A stretch of DNA of 64,000 nt from Brachybacterium sp. EE-P12 (GCF_003711805.1 NZ_QXCP01000004.1:62001-126000), one strand, 5' to 3'. Positions 53,607-62,422 are shown, numbered from the stretch's first letter. Notes: generated by a model from the letters alone, not told the origin. Made by a program: numbers and translations.

Positions 53607-53655
53607 GCGGCCCTCTGCGGAAGGGGGCCGCAGCGGCGGAGCCGGCACGCACGAC

Positions 53656-53686
53656 GAGGGCGGCCCCACCAGGTGGGGCCGCCCTC
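53656..53686. terminator. Bidirectional hairpin between convergent genes
   Basis: Perfect 15-bp arms at 53656-53670 and 53672-53686 (gagggcggccccacc and its complement) around a single base lie between the stops at 53606 (plus) and 53724 (minus). Extremely stable; suits both directions. Confidence 0.8.
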
Positions 53687-53723
53687 GGTGACTGCCGGGC
53701 GTCGGGCCGCGGCCCGGGGCCGA

Positions 53724-53933
53724 TCAGTCCTTCTTGTCCTTGCCGAGCAGGCCGTCGACCGCGCCCTTGACGGTGTCGCGGGCGTCCTGGAGCTTGTCCT
53801 TGGCGTCGGCCTTGCCCTGCTGGGCCTGGCCCTCGGTCTCGGCCTCCTTGTCGCCGGTCAGCTTGCCGAGGCCCTCCTTGGCCTGGCCGCCCAGCTTGTC
53901 CTTGGCGTTCTCGAACTTCTCGTCGGTGCTCAT
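53724..53933 (-). CDS. CsbD family stress protein
   Basis: 69 residues from an ATG with AAGGAGG at ideal spacing. Lys/Asp/Gly/Ala-rich, with the CsbD motif FENAKDKLGGQAKEGLGKLTGD followed by a second similar repeat (KADAKDKLQDARDTVKGAVDG). Small, highly charged and probably disordered. CsbD proteins are general-stress (SigB-type) products of unknown mechanism. Confidence 0.92.
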   Translation of the reverse strand: MSTDEKFENAKDKLGGQAKEGLGKLTGDKEAETEGQAQQGKADAKDKLQDARDTVKGAVDGLLGKDKKD

Positions 53934-54042
53934 CGCTGACCTCCTTGGTCGAGTGCTCGCACGGCCGCCGTGCGATGACTCGAGTCTAGGCCGAGAGCGC
54001 CGTCGCCGTCCGACAGCCGGTCGATCGTCCCTGGTCCGGCTC

Positions 54043-55986
54043 TCAGATCTCCTGCGCCGCCAGCGGGATCCGCCCACCCGCGAGCACCATGTCCACCTGG
54101 CGCGGCGAGAGCCGGTGGCGCAGCACCACCTCGCGGTCGCCGATGGTGGCGGTCAGCCGGTCACCGGCACGCAGCGCCTCGTGGATCCCCTCGAGCACCA
54201 CCTCGGCGCCGACCTCGATCCCGTCGTGGTCCGCGGGGTCGTCGAACTCGAGGGCGAGGATCCCGAAGTTCGCGAGGTTCTGCCAGTGGATGCGGGCGAA
54301 GGACGTGGCGATCACCGCCCGCAGGCCCAGGTGGCGCGGTGCGATCACGGCATGCTCGCGGGAGGAGCCCTGGCCGTAGTTCTTCCCGGCGATCACCACG
54401 TGCCCCGCCTCCGCCTCCTGCGCCCGATGCGGATAGCTCTCGTCGATCCGGGTGAAGGAGAACTCGGCGATCTTCGGGATGTTGCTGCGGAAGGGCAGCA
54501 CCCGGGAGCCGGCCGGCATGATCTCGTCGGTGGAGACGTCATCGCCCATCACCAGCAGCGCGGGCACCCGCAGAGCGTCCTCGATCGGGGTGAACTCCGG
54601 CAGCGTGGAGATGTTCGGGCCCTTGACGAGCTCGACCTGCGCGGCCTCCTCGGGCGGCAGCGGCGGCTGGAGCATGTCCGGGACGGTGGAGTAGAACACC
54701 GGCATGGCCGGGCGCGGGCACGTCATGCCGTGGCTGTCCTCGAGGGTGCGCGGATCGGTGATCACCCCGGTCAGCGCCGCGGCGGCCGCGGTCTCGGGCG
54801 AGCACAGCCACACGGAGTCCTCCTCGGTGCCGGAGCGGCCGGGGAAGTTCCGCGGCATGGTGCGCAGGGAGTTGCGGCCGGTCGCCGGCGCCTGCCCCAT
54901 CCCGATGCAGCCCATGCAGCCGGACTGGTGGATCCGCGCCCCGGCGGCGACCAGGGAGGTGAGCCAGCCACCGGTGATCAGGTCGGCGAGCACCTCCCGG
55001 GAGGTGGGGTTGATGTCGAGGGACACCCCGGGCGCGACCTGCCGATCCTCGAGGATCTCGGCGACCACCGCGAAGTCCCGCAGTCCCGGGTTCGCCGACG
55101 AGCCGACGACGACCTGCGAGACCTCCTCCCCGGCCACGGACGCGACGGGGACGACGTTCCCGGGGGAGGAGGGGCGGGCGATCAGCGGTTCGAGGGCGTC
55201 CAGGTCGATGTGCTCGGTGAGGTCGTAGCTCGCGCCCTCGTCGGCCTCGATCCGCGTGAACTCGGCGGCGCGGCCGACGGACTCGAGATAGGAGCGGGCC
55301 GCGTCGTCGGCCGGGAACACGGTCGCGGTGGCGCCGAGCTCCGCGCCCATGTTCGCGATGACGTGCCGGTCCATGGCGGTCAGCTGCGCGAGCCCCTCTC
55401 CGCGGTACTCGATGATGCGACCCACCCCGCCCGTGACGCCGTGGCGGCGCAGCATCTCCAGCACCACGTCCTTCGCACTGACCCAGTCGGGCATCCGCCC
55501 GGTCAGCTCCACGCCCCAGATCTCCGGCATGGACACGTACAGCGGCTGTCCGGCCATCGCCATCGCGATCTCGAGCCCGCCCACGCCGATCGCGAGCATC
55601 CCCAGCGCACCGGCCGCGCAGGTGTGCGAGTCGGAGCCGATCAGCAGCCCGCCGGGGCGGCCGAAGTGCGCCTGGTGCACGGGATGGGAGACGCCGTTGC
55701 CGGCCTTGGAGAACCACAGCCCGAACCGCTGCGCGGCCGATTCGAGGAAGAGATGGTCGTCGGGGTTCTTCCAGTCCGTCTGCAGCAGGTTGTGGTCCAC
55801 GTACTGCACCGACAGCTCGGTGCGGATCCGGTCCAGCCCCATCGCCTCGAGCTCGAGCATCACCATGGTGCCGGTCGCGTCCTGGGTGAGGGTCTGGTCC
55901 ACCCGCAGACCGATCTCCGCCCCGGGATCGGCGCCGCCCTCGACGAGATGGTCGGCGATCAGCTTCTGGGCGACATTGCGCGGCAT
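54043..55986 (-). CDS. Aconitase-superfamily hydratase, short form
   Basis: 647 residues, start preceded by GAGGAGGA. N-terminal IPMI/aconitase core with SDSHTCAAGALG, HQSGCMGCIGMG (two Fe-S cysteines) and SSREHA in the C-terminal swivel domain (about residues 530-540). The usual GSCTN motif carrying the third Fe-S cysteine reads GSSANPG. At this length it fits the small aconitate hydratase group rather than the 900-residue AcnA. It likely acts on citrate/isocitrate or a related hydroxy-tricarboxylate. Divergent from the DAHP synthase gene. Confidence 0.87.
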   Translation of the reverse strand: MPRNVAQKLIADHLVEGGADPGAEIGLRVDQTLTQDATGTMVMLELEAMGLDRIRTELSVQYVDHNLLQTDWKNPDDHLFLESAAQRFGLWFSKAGNGVSHPVHQAHFGRPGGLLIGSDSHTCAAGALGMLAIGVGGLEIAMAMAGQPLYVSMPEIWGVELTGRMPDWVSAKDVVLEMLRRHGVTGGVGRIIEYRGEGLAQLTAMDRHVIANMGAELGATATVFPADDAARSYLESVGRAAEFTRIEADEGASYDLTEHIDLDALEPLIARPSSPGNVVPVASVAGEEVSQVVVGSSANPGLRDFAVVAEILEDRQVAPGVSLDINPTSREVLADLITGGWLTSLVAAGARIHQSGCMGCIGMGQAPATGRNSLRTMPRNFPGRSGTEEDSVWLCSPETAAAAALTGVITDPRTLEDSHGMTCPRPAMPVFYSTVPDMLQPPLPPEEAAQVELVKGPNISTLPEFTPIEDALRVPALLVMGDDVSTDEIMPAGSRVLPFRSNIPKIAEFSFTRIDESYPHRAQEAEAGHVVIAGKNYGQGSSREHAVIAPRHLGLRAVIATSFARIHWQNLANFGILALEFDDPADHDGIEVGAEVVLEGIHEALRAGDRLTATIGDREVVLRHRLSPRQVDMVLAGGRIPLAAQEI

Positions 55987-56123
55987 GGATCCGTCCTCCT
56001 CACGGGCAGACCGCCGACGAGGCCCGTCGGCGGACCTCCCTCCACCGTACGCCGGGAGCCGCGCGGAGGTCCGCACCTCGGCCCGATGGCGGCGCCGCCG
56101 GCCCGGGGTGTATGGTCCTCCGC

Positions 56124-56183
56124 ATGCAGAAGCGTTGGCAGTTCTATGCGATGTCGGCTCCGGAGGGGCCGGCCGCCGTGTAG
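56124..56183 (+). CDS. Aromatic amino acid leader peptide upstream of DAHP synthase
   Basis: A 19-residue frame, MQKRWQFYAMSAPEGPAAV, has Trp, Phe and Tyr within four codons (UGG, UUC, UAU at 56136-56147). It ends 107 nt before the DAHP synthase start and is followed by hairpins. All three end products of the pathway are read together, the expected design for ribosome-mediated attenuation; Corynebacterium has an analogous aroF leader. It is too short to be a functional enzyme. Confidence 0.75.
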   Translation: MQKRWQFYAMSAPEGPAAV

Positions 56184-56233
56184 CGCCTTCACCTCTCCAG
56201 AGCCGACAAGGGCAGAGCATCCGCTCTGCCCTT
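56152..56233 (+). promoter_or_regulatory. Attenuator-like hairpins between leader peptide and DAHP synthase
   Basis: First stem: tgtcggctc (56152-56160, inside the leader frame right after the Phe-Tyr codons) pairs perfectly with gagccgaca (56200-56208), extended by ggag/ctcc. Second stem: aagggcagag (56208-56217) pairs with ctctgccctt (56224-56233) around a catccg loop, terminator-like. The two stems touch at base 56208. A ribosome stalled at the aromatic codons would hinder the first stem; the exact switching scheme is inferred. Confidence 0.6.
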
Positions 56234-56290
56234 CGCCATTCCCGGCGGGCTCTGCAGCAGCGGGTCCGCCCCCGTCGAGGACAGGACCCC

Positions 56291-57403
56291 ATGACACTTC
56301 TGGACACCGCCCCCGCAGTCGCCGACACGGACGTCGACGTCGCCCCCGACCGCCACGTCGCGAGCTTCACCGCCCTGCCCACCCCCGCCGAGCTCCGTGC
56401 CGAGATGCCGCTGCACGGAACCTCCGCCGCCCAGGTCGCCGCCCACCGCGAGCAGATCCGCGACGTGCTCACCGGGGCCGACGACCGCCTGCTCGTCGTC
56501 GTCGGCCCCTGCTCGATCCACGACCCGGAGGCGGGACTGGACTACGCGCGCCGCCTCGCCGCGCTGCGCGCCGAGGTGCAGGACGACCTGCTGCTGGTGA
56601 TGCGCACCTACTTCGAGAAGCCCCGCACCACCGTCGGCTGGAAGGGCCTGATCAACGACCCTCACCTCGACGGCTCCCACGACATCGCCGCCGGGCTGCG
56701 CACCGCCCGCGCCTTCCTGCGGGACGTGACCGCTCTCGGCCTGCCTTGCGCGACCGAGTTCCTCGAGCCGATCAGTCCGCAGTACATCGCCGATCTGGTC
56801 AGCTGGGGCGCGATCGGGGCCCGCACCACCGAGTCGCAGATCCACCGCCAGCTCGCCTCGGGCCTGTCCATGCCGATCGGCTTCAAGAACGGCACCGACG
56901 GCGGGATCCAGGTGGCGCTGGACGCGCTGCGCGCGGCCTCCGCCCCGCAGTCCTTCCTCGGCATCGGGGCCGACGGGCGGGCGGCGCTGGTCGCGACGAC
57001 CGGTAACCCCGACCTCTCCCTGATCCTGCGCGGCGGCGCTGACGGACCGAACTTCGGCCCCGCCCCGGTCGCGGAGGCCGCCGCTCAGCTGGAGGTGGCG
57101 GGGCTGCCGCAGCGCCTGATCATCGACGCCTCGCACGGCAACAGCGGCAAGGACCATGTGCGCCAGCGGGAGGTCGCGACGCTGCTGGCCGAGCAGGTCG
57201 CCACGGGCGGCGAGGCGATCGCCGGGATCATGCTCGAGAGCAACCTGCTCGGTGGTGCCCAGTCCCTCGACCCCGAGGTCGGCCCCGCCGGTCTCGTGCG
57301 CGGCCGCTCGGTGACCGACGCGTGCATGGGCTGGGAGAGCACGGAGGAGGCGCTGCGGGAGCTGGCCGCGGGTGCCAGCCGCCGACGGGACGCGCAGGGG
57401 TGA
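56291..57403 (+). CDS. aroG: Class I DAHP synthase (3-deoxy-7-phosphoheptulonate synthase)
   Basis: 370 residues. LLVVVGPCSIHDPEAGLDYA, MRTYFEKPRTTVGWKGLINDP, GFKNGTDG and the metal site DASHGNSGK and MLESNL are all typical of AroF/G/H-type (class I) enzymes. It condenses phosphoenolpyruvate and erythrose-4-phosphate, the first step to Phe, Tyr, Trp and folate. Regulation by the upstream leader peptide is likely; the sequence alone does not show which amino acid feeds back on the enzyme. Confidence 0.95.
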   Translation: MTLLDTAPAVADTDVDVAPDRHVASFTALPTPAELRAEMPLHGTSAAQVAAHREQIRDVLTGADDRLLVVVGPCSIHDPEAGLDYARRLAALRAEVQDDLLLVMRTYFEKPRTTVGWKGLINDPHLDGSHDIAAGLRTARAFLRDVTALGLPCATEFLEPISPQYIADLVSWGAIGARTTESQIHRQLASGLSMPIGFKNGTDGGIQVALDALRAASAPQSFLGIGADGRAALVATTGNPDLSLILRGGADGPNFGPAPVAEAAAQLEVAGLPQRLIIDASHGNSGKDHVRQREVATLLAEQVATGGEAIAGIMLESNLLGGAQSLDPEVGPAGLVRGRSVTDACMGWESTEEALRELAAGASRRRDAQG

Positions 57404-57408
57404 GCTCG

Positions 57409-58164
57409 TCAGGGCCGGTGATCCTCCGAGTCCAGCCACTGCTCGAAGGTCATCTCGCCGATCCGGGCGGTCGCGGGGTCTCCGCGCAGCGCCCCGGAGG
57501 CGAGGCCGCGCCAGTAGGTGCCGGGCAGGCGCAGCTCGAGCACGCGCCGGGAGATCCCGTCGTGCGCGTACTGGCGCCGGATCATCGCCGCGAGGGTGAT
57601 CTCCTCGGGGCCGACCAGGTCGGCGGCGCGTCGGGCGGGGCCGTCCTCGGCGATGTCGACGAGATGGTGCCCGACCTCGCGCGCGGCCACGGGCCGGGAG
57701 AGCATGCGCGGGGCGAGGGTCAGCGGGCCGAGGGTGGTCAGCTTGATGACCTGCCCCGCGAACTCGTGGAACTGGGCGGCCCGGGCGATGGTGTGCGGCT
57801 GAGCGGAGGCCTCGACCAGCCGCTCCTGGGCGAGCTTGGCGGCGTAGTAGCCGGCATCGGCCGCCTCGAGCCCCACGATCGAGAGCACGATGTGGTGGCG
57901 GGCACCGGCGCGCTCTTCGGCTTCGAGAAGATTCCGGCTGGTGGTCGTGAAGAACTCGGTCGCCCTCCGCGCGTTCTGGGTGGTGACGTTCAGGGCGTCG
58001 ATGACCACGTCGACCCCCGCGAGCGCGTCGCGCAGCCCGTCCCCGGTCAGCACGTCGACGCCGCGGCGCCGGCTGAGCACCACCGTCTCGTGGCCGCGCT
58101 CGTCGGCGGCCTCGGTGATGCGTCGTCCGACCATGCCGGTGCCCCCGGCGATCGCGATCCTCAT
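57409..58164 (-). CDS. NAD(P)-binding atypical SDR / NmrA-like protein
   Basis: 251 residues. Rossmann motif GGTGMVGRRITEAADERGHETVVLSR (residues 7-32) begins the protein, and ALNVTTQNARRATEFF and YYAAKLAQERLVEAS match the NAD-dependent epimerase-like/YwnB-type atypical SDR group, which usually lack the full Tyr-Lys catalytic pair (here YYAAK). Converges with the DAHP synthase gene, with only 5 nt between stops. Substrate unknown. Confidence 0.88.
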   Translation of the reverse strand: MRIAIAGGTGMVGRRITEAADERGHETVVLSRRRGVDVLTGDGLRDALAGVDVVIDALNVTTQNARRATEFFTTTSRNLLEAEERAGARHHIVLSIVGLEAADAGYYAAKLAQERLVEASAQPHTIARAAQFHEFAGQVIKLTTLGPLTLAPRMLSRPVAAREVGHHLVDIAEDGPARRAADLVGPEEITLAAMIRRQYAHDGISRRVLELRLPGTYWRGLASGALRGDPATARIGEMTFEQWLDSEDHRP

Positions 58165-58387
58165 GCTGGCGCTCCTCGTCGATCGTCCCGGCTCCACTAT
58201 CCCGCGCCCGCCGCCCCGCGTCGAGACGTCCCGACCGCCACCTGCCCCGCTCTGCCCCGCCTCACCCTGCCCCCGCACCGCCCCGCGCCGCAGCACGTCC
58301 GGGAACAGATCGCGCCACGGCGGCGTTGACCCTGCCCCGACGCCCTGCCCGACGTCCTGCCCAGCCCGCCCAGCCCGAGGAGCCTCC

Positions 58388-59029
58388 ATCACCGCACGCA
58401 TCGCCCTGCCCACCCTCTCCACCCAGGCCGAGCGCCTGATCGACCTCGACCTCCACACCTTCGCCGGGGTCCCCGCCGAGGCGTTGACCGACGCCGCCGT
58501 CCGTGCCGGCGCCGAGCGCACCGACGCCCTGCTCGCGATCGACCCCGCGCTCGCACCGCCCTCAGCGCTGGCCCCGCTGATGCGGCGCGGGGAGAAGCCG
58601 GGCTTCGTCGTCGAGGACATGACCGACGTCGATGCCTTCGGGCCGAACGGCGTCGACCTGCCCGATTCGCCGCTCTATCTCATCCAGGCCCCGGACCGCG
58701 GCGACGAGTTCGAGAACGCCTCCCCGGCCGAGGCGCTCGAGGCGATCACCGCCGGCGGCCGCAGCCCGTTGCTGCTCACCGAGGGACTGCTCTGGGTGCT
58801 GCAGGTCCCGGAGATCCTCGAGCGGAACCACTGCTTCATGACGATCGGCTCGCGGATCCGGAAGGCGAGCGGTCAGCTCGACTCCCGCACCCCCGCGCTG
58901 TGGATCTCGGGCGGCACCGGACGAGACGGGACGACGCGGAGGGACGCGCCGAAGCTCGGCTGGTGCTGGTGGAACAACCGCCACACCTGGCTCGGCATCG
59001 CCTCGGCGGGCGGACGCACCGTCGGCTGA
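58388..59029 (+). CDS. DUF5701 family protein, apparent ATC start codon
   Basis: 213 residues if read from ATC at 58388, which has GAGGAG at an ideal 5-nt spacing; no ATG, GTG or TTG lies in frame near it upstream, and the first downstream in-frame ATG is at about codon 65. The body (LPTLSTQAERLIDLDLHTFAGV ... ERNHCFMTIGSRIRK ... PKLGWCWWNNRHTWLGIASAGGR) matches DUF5701 proteins, whose function is unknown. The 3' half has the family's Trp-rich block. If ATC is not used, a CTG or TTG inside the gene must serve. Confidence 0.75.
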   Translation: MTARIALPTLSTQAERLIDLDLHTFAGVPAEALTDAAVRAGAERTDALLAIDPALAPPSALAPLMRRGEKPGFVVEDMTDVDAFGPNGVDLPDSPLYLIQAPDRGDEFENASPAEALEAITAGGRSPLLLTEGLLWVLQVPEILERNHCFMTIGSRIRKASGQLDSRTPALWISGGTGRDGTTRRDAPKLGWCWWNNRHTWLGIASAGGRTVG

Positions 59030-59053
59030 GCGCCGGGAGCACGACGTTCGCAT

Positions 59054-59076
59054 CCGTCGACGACCCCGGTCGACGG
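59054..59076 (+). terminator. Hairpin after the DUF5701 gene
   Basis: Perfect 8-bp arms ccgtcgac and gtcgacgg with a 7-nt loop lie between the stop at 59029 and the next start at 59117. Confidence 0.5.
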
Positions 59077-59103
59077 GGCCTCGGAGGGCGGCGCGTCGCG
59101 CGG

Positions 59104-59109
59104 TAGCGT
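59104..59109 (+). promoter_or_regulatory. -10 hexamer of a likely leaderless promoter
   Basis: TAGCGT is followed by exactly 7 nt and the ATG at 59117, with no ribosome binding site in between. Confidence 0.5.
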
Positions 59110-59116
59110 TCCGGTC

Positions 59117-60559
59117 ATGCCCGGCGAATCAGCAAGCACCTGGTGGCAGGAGCAGCATGCCTACCTGCAGCAGTGCGCCGAGGAGGGCGAAGTCGGCGCC
59201 GGCCCGCCCTTCTCCGCGCAGCTGCTCGACCTGCTCGCCGACGTGGAGCGCGCCTTCGCCGTGACCGGCGCCGACACCCCGCCCTGGCCGAACCCGCATC
59301 TCGGCCCGGGCGGTCGGGACGTGCCGGTGCGCGAGGAGGAGTACAGCCGCTGCCTCGACCCGGGCAAGCACCGCATCGTCGCCGCCCGGGCCGAGGCCTG
59401 GGCACAGGTCCTCACCGCGCGAGGCTGGGCCGAGCGGAAGGAGGTCGCCGACGTCGCCGCCCTGCGCTGGCTGACCGCACCGCACCTGGGCGGCTGCGGC
59501 GCGACGATCCTCCGCCCGCACCGGACGGGCGCGCAGCCGCTGCTGCTGGTCCGCACGGCCGGCGAGGACGAGCCGGGCAGCGTCGGCCTCGCCTCCGGGG
59601 ACGCGGTGTCCCACAGAATCGTCGTCAGCATCGGCGACCCGCCGTACCCGGTCGAGACGGTCCCGGACTGCGGCTGCGACGCGTGCGACTCCGGCTCCCG
59701 CGACCTGCTCGAGCAGCTGGACCAGGCCGTGCTCTCGATCGTCGACGGCTCCTACGAGGTCGAGGTCTCCCCGCACGGCCGCCGCGAGCGCTCCTCCTTC
59801 AGCGCCTCGGCCGACAGCGGGACCGACGACCCCGCCGTGACCGCACGGATCACCGCCGGCCCCTGGGCGCCGGACTGGACCGCGCGGCCGATGGACCCGA
59901 TGCTCGAGATCGACCCCGAGCCCGACGCCTGGGCGGCGGAGACGCTCCGCGAGCCGTGGCCGTCGCGCCTCCTCGAGGCCGTGATCTGGACCCTGCCGGT
60001 GCCGCTCGTCCGCCGCCTCGGCGGGCACTCGAGGACGGTCAGCTCACGGGCGTACATCGCCCTCGAACCCGACGAGGGCCAGGAGGTCACCGCCCCGCTC
60101 GACGCCCTCGAGGACCCGCCGTCCGGGTTCCGCCGACTGCACCGCAGCGCCGTGCTGCCCGGCGTGGACCTCGACCGGGCACGCGCCGCTCTGCTGCGCG
60201 GCGACCTCCACCGACGCGCTGGACTGCGGGTCGCCGCCGAGCACACGCCGCTGCGCGAGGGCACCGAGATACGCCTGCGGATCGGGGCGGGGCCCCTGCA
60301 GATCACGGCCCCGTGCCGCGTCCTGCGGGTGATCGACGAGCCGGACCGCGCCGGCTTCGCCTACGGGACCCTGCCCGGACACCCCGAGTCCGGGATCGAG
60401 GAGTTCCTCCTGACCCGCACCGCGACGGGCGAGGTCCGCCTCGACATCGATGCCGTCTCCCGACCCGCCGCCTGGTACGCCCGGCTCGGGGCCCCCGTGG
60501 CGCGGCTCGTGCAGGCACGCCTCACCCGCCGCTACCTGCGCGCGGTGACCAGACCGTGA
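59117..60559 (+). CDS. DUF6226-DUF1990 fusion protein
   Basis: 480 residues. Residues 1-280 match the DUF6226 pattern: WWQEQHAYL, PVREEEYSRCLDPGKHRIVAARAEAW, then CGCDACDSGS. Residues 315-480 match DUF1990: LHRSAVLPGVDLDRARAALLRGDLHRRAGL, then CRVLRVIDEPDRAGFAYGTLPGHPESGIEEFLL. The linker at about 280-310 is hydrophobic (LLEAVIWTLPVPLVRRLG). Both domains are of unknown function and often separate genes in actinobacteria. No catalytic residues can be assigned. Confidence 0.8.
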   Translation: MPGESASTWWQEQHAYLQQCAEEGEVGAGPPFSAQLLDLLADVERAFAVTGADTPPWPNPHLGPGGRDVPVREEEYSRCLDPGKHRIVAARAEAWAQVLTARGWAERKEVADVAALRWLTAPHLGGCGATILRPHRTGAQPLLLVRTAGEDEPGSVGLASGDAVSHRIVVSIGDPPYPVETVPDCGCDACDSGSRDLLEQLDQAVLSIVDGSYEVEVSPHGRRERSSFSASADSGTDDPAVTARITAGPWAPDWTARPMDPMLEIDPEPDAWAAETLREPWPSRLLEAVIWTLPVPLVRRLGGHSRTVSSRAYIALEPDEGQEVTAPLDALEDPPSGFRRLHRSAVLPGVDLDRARAALLRGDLHRRAGLRVAAEHTPLREGTEIRLRIGAGPLQITAPCRVLRVIDEPDRAGFAYGTLPGHPESGIEEFLLTRTATGEVRLDIDAVSRPAAWYARLGAPVARLVQARLTRRYLRAVTRP

Positions 60560-60718
60560 CCCGCGCACCCGCCGCCTCCGACGCGCAGGACGGCGCCCTG
60601 CCCTAGGGTGGACCCACGCGCTCGACGAGGACGCGGAGGAGCCGGGGCCGAGGGAGGCCGCCGTCCCCGCACCCCGGCGGCCGCGCTTCCCCGTCCCCGG
60701 CCCGAAGGACGTCCCGTC

Positions 60719-62422
60719 GTGAACTCCCTGGTCCTCGCCCTGGCAGGCGTCGGCATGATGATCGCCGGCTACCTCCTGTACTCGCGCTACCTCTCGCAGA
60801 GGGTGTACCGGCTGGACGCCGGCTTCCGCACCCCCGCCCACGAGCTGCAGGACGGGGTCGACTACGTCCCCACCAACAAGTTCGTGCTGTGGGGCCACCA
60901 CTTCACCTCCGTGGCAGGCGCCTCGCCGATCGTCGGCCCCGCCGTCGCCGTGATCTGGGGCTGGGGCCCGGCCTTCCTCTGGGTCACCCTCGGCACCGTG
61001 TTCTTCGCGGGCATGCACGACCTCGGCGCGCTGTGGGCCTCGACCCGCAACCGCGGCCAGTCCATCGGCACCCTCGCCGCGAAGTACATCGGCCGCCGCG
61101 GCAGCCGGCTGTTCCTCGTGGTGATCTTCCTGCTGCTGCTCATGGTCAACACCGTCTTCGCCGTGGTGATCTCGGGTCTGCTGGTGTCCACCCCGTCGGC
61201 CGTGATCCCCACCTGGGGCGCGCTCGTGGTCGCGGTGCTGGTGGGCCAGGCGATCTACCGCCTGAAGTGGAACCTGCCGATCGTGTCCGTGGTGGGCGTG
61301 GTCGCCCTGTACAGCCTGATCCTGCTCGGGGACAGGTTCCCGGTCGCGCTGCCGGAGGGCTTCCTCGGCATCGGCGCGGAGCCGTTCTGGATCCTGGTGC
61401 TGTTCATCTACGCGGGCATCGCCTCGATGCTGCCGGTGTGGGTGCTGCTGCAGCCGCGCGACTACATCAACGGCCTCCAGCTGTTCGTCGGCCTGATCCT
61501 GCTGTACGGCGCAGTGCTGATCTTCCGCCCCGAGGTCGTCGCCCCCATGCTCAACCAGGCCGTGCCCGAGGGGACCCCGGGCATGATGCCGCTGCTGTTC
61601 GTCACCGTCGCCTGCGGTGCGATCTCCGGCTTCCACGGCATCGTCTCCTCCGGCACCTCCTCCAAGCAGCTGGACAAGGAGACCGATGCGCGATTCGTGG
61701 GCTACTTCGGCGCGGTGGGCGAGGGCCTGCTGGCGCTCGGCGCGATCATCGCGACCACCGCGGGCTTCCGCACCCTCGCGGACTGGGAGCAGGTCTACTC
61801 CGCGTTCAACGAGGGCGGCGTGGAGGCGTTCGTGGCCGGCGGCGGAGCGATCCTGAACTCCGGCCTCGGCATCCCCACCTCGCTGTCCGCCACGATCCTC
61901 GCCACGATGGCGGTGCTCTTCGCCGCCACCACCATGGACACCGGCGTGCGCCTGCAGCGCTTCGTGGTCCAGGAGATCGGGCAGATCCTCGGCCTGCGGC
62001 TCGGCACCATGGTCGCGACCGTCGTCGTGCTCGTGGTGTGCCTCGCCCTCGCCTTCGGCGCCGGCTCTGGCGGCACCGGCGGCATGGTGATCTGGCCCCT
62101 GTTCGGCACCACCAACCAGATCCTGGCGGCATTGACTCTGTCGATCCTCGCCGTGATGCTCATGCGCACGCGCCGCCCGGTGCTGCCGATCCTGCTCCCG
62201 CTGCTGTTCGTGCTGTTCGTGAGCGTGTTCGCTCTGCTGGTCCAGGTGGGGCAGTACGCGGCCGAGGGCAACTGGCTGCTGCTCGCGCTCGACATCATCA
62301 TCCTGGTCGCCGCGGTCTGGGTGATCGTCGAGTCCGCGATTGCGCTGACCCGAGCCCGCACCGAGCCGCCCGAGGACGAGGGCGCCGACGAGGAGCCCCT
62401 CGAGGACTCCTCCGTCCGGTGA
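60719..62422 (+). CDS. cstA: Carbon starvation protein CstA family transporter
   Basis: 567 residues from a GTG at 60719 with AAGGA upstream. About fifteen membrane spans. Family blocks FVLWGHHFTSVAGASPIVGPAVAVIWGWGPA, GISGFH-like AISGFHGIVSSGTSSKQLDKETDARFVGYFGA and WPLFGTTNQILAAL are intact. CstA-type proteins import pyruvate or peptides during carbon limitation. It is shorter than E. coli CstA, as in other actinobacteria. The next gene overlaps by 4 nt (GTGA). Confidence 0.93.
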   Translation: MNSLVLALAGVGMMIAGYLLYSRYLSQRVYRLDAGFRTPAHELQDGVDYVPTNKFVLWGHHFTSVAGASPIVGPAVAVIWGWGPAFLWVTLGTVFFAGMHDLGALWASTRNRGQSIGTLAAKYIGRRGSRLFLVVIFLLLLMVNTVFAVVISGLLVSTPSAVIPTWGALVVAVLVGQAIYRLKWNLPIVSVVGVVALYSLILLGDRFPVALPEGFLGIGAEPFWILVLFIYAGIASMLPVWVLLQPRDYINGLQLFVGLILLYGAVLIFRPEVVAPMLNQAVPEGTPGMMPLLFVTVACGAISGFHGIVSSGTSSKQLDKETDARFVGYFGAVGEGLLALGAIIATTAGFRTLADWEQVYSAFNEGGVEAFVAGGGAILNSGLGIPTSLSATILATMAVLFAATTMDTGVRLQRFVVQEIGQILGLRLGTMVATVVVLVVCLALAFGAGSGGTGGMVIWPLFGTTNQILAALTLSILAVMLMRTRRPVLPILLPLLFVLFVSVFALLVQVGQYAAEGNWLLLALDIIILVAAVWVIVESAIALTRARTEPPEDEGADEEPLEDSSVR

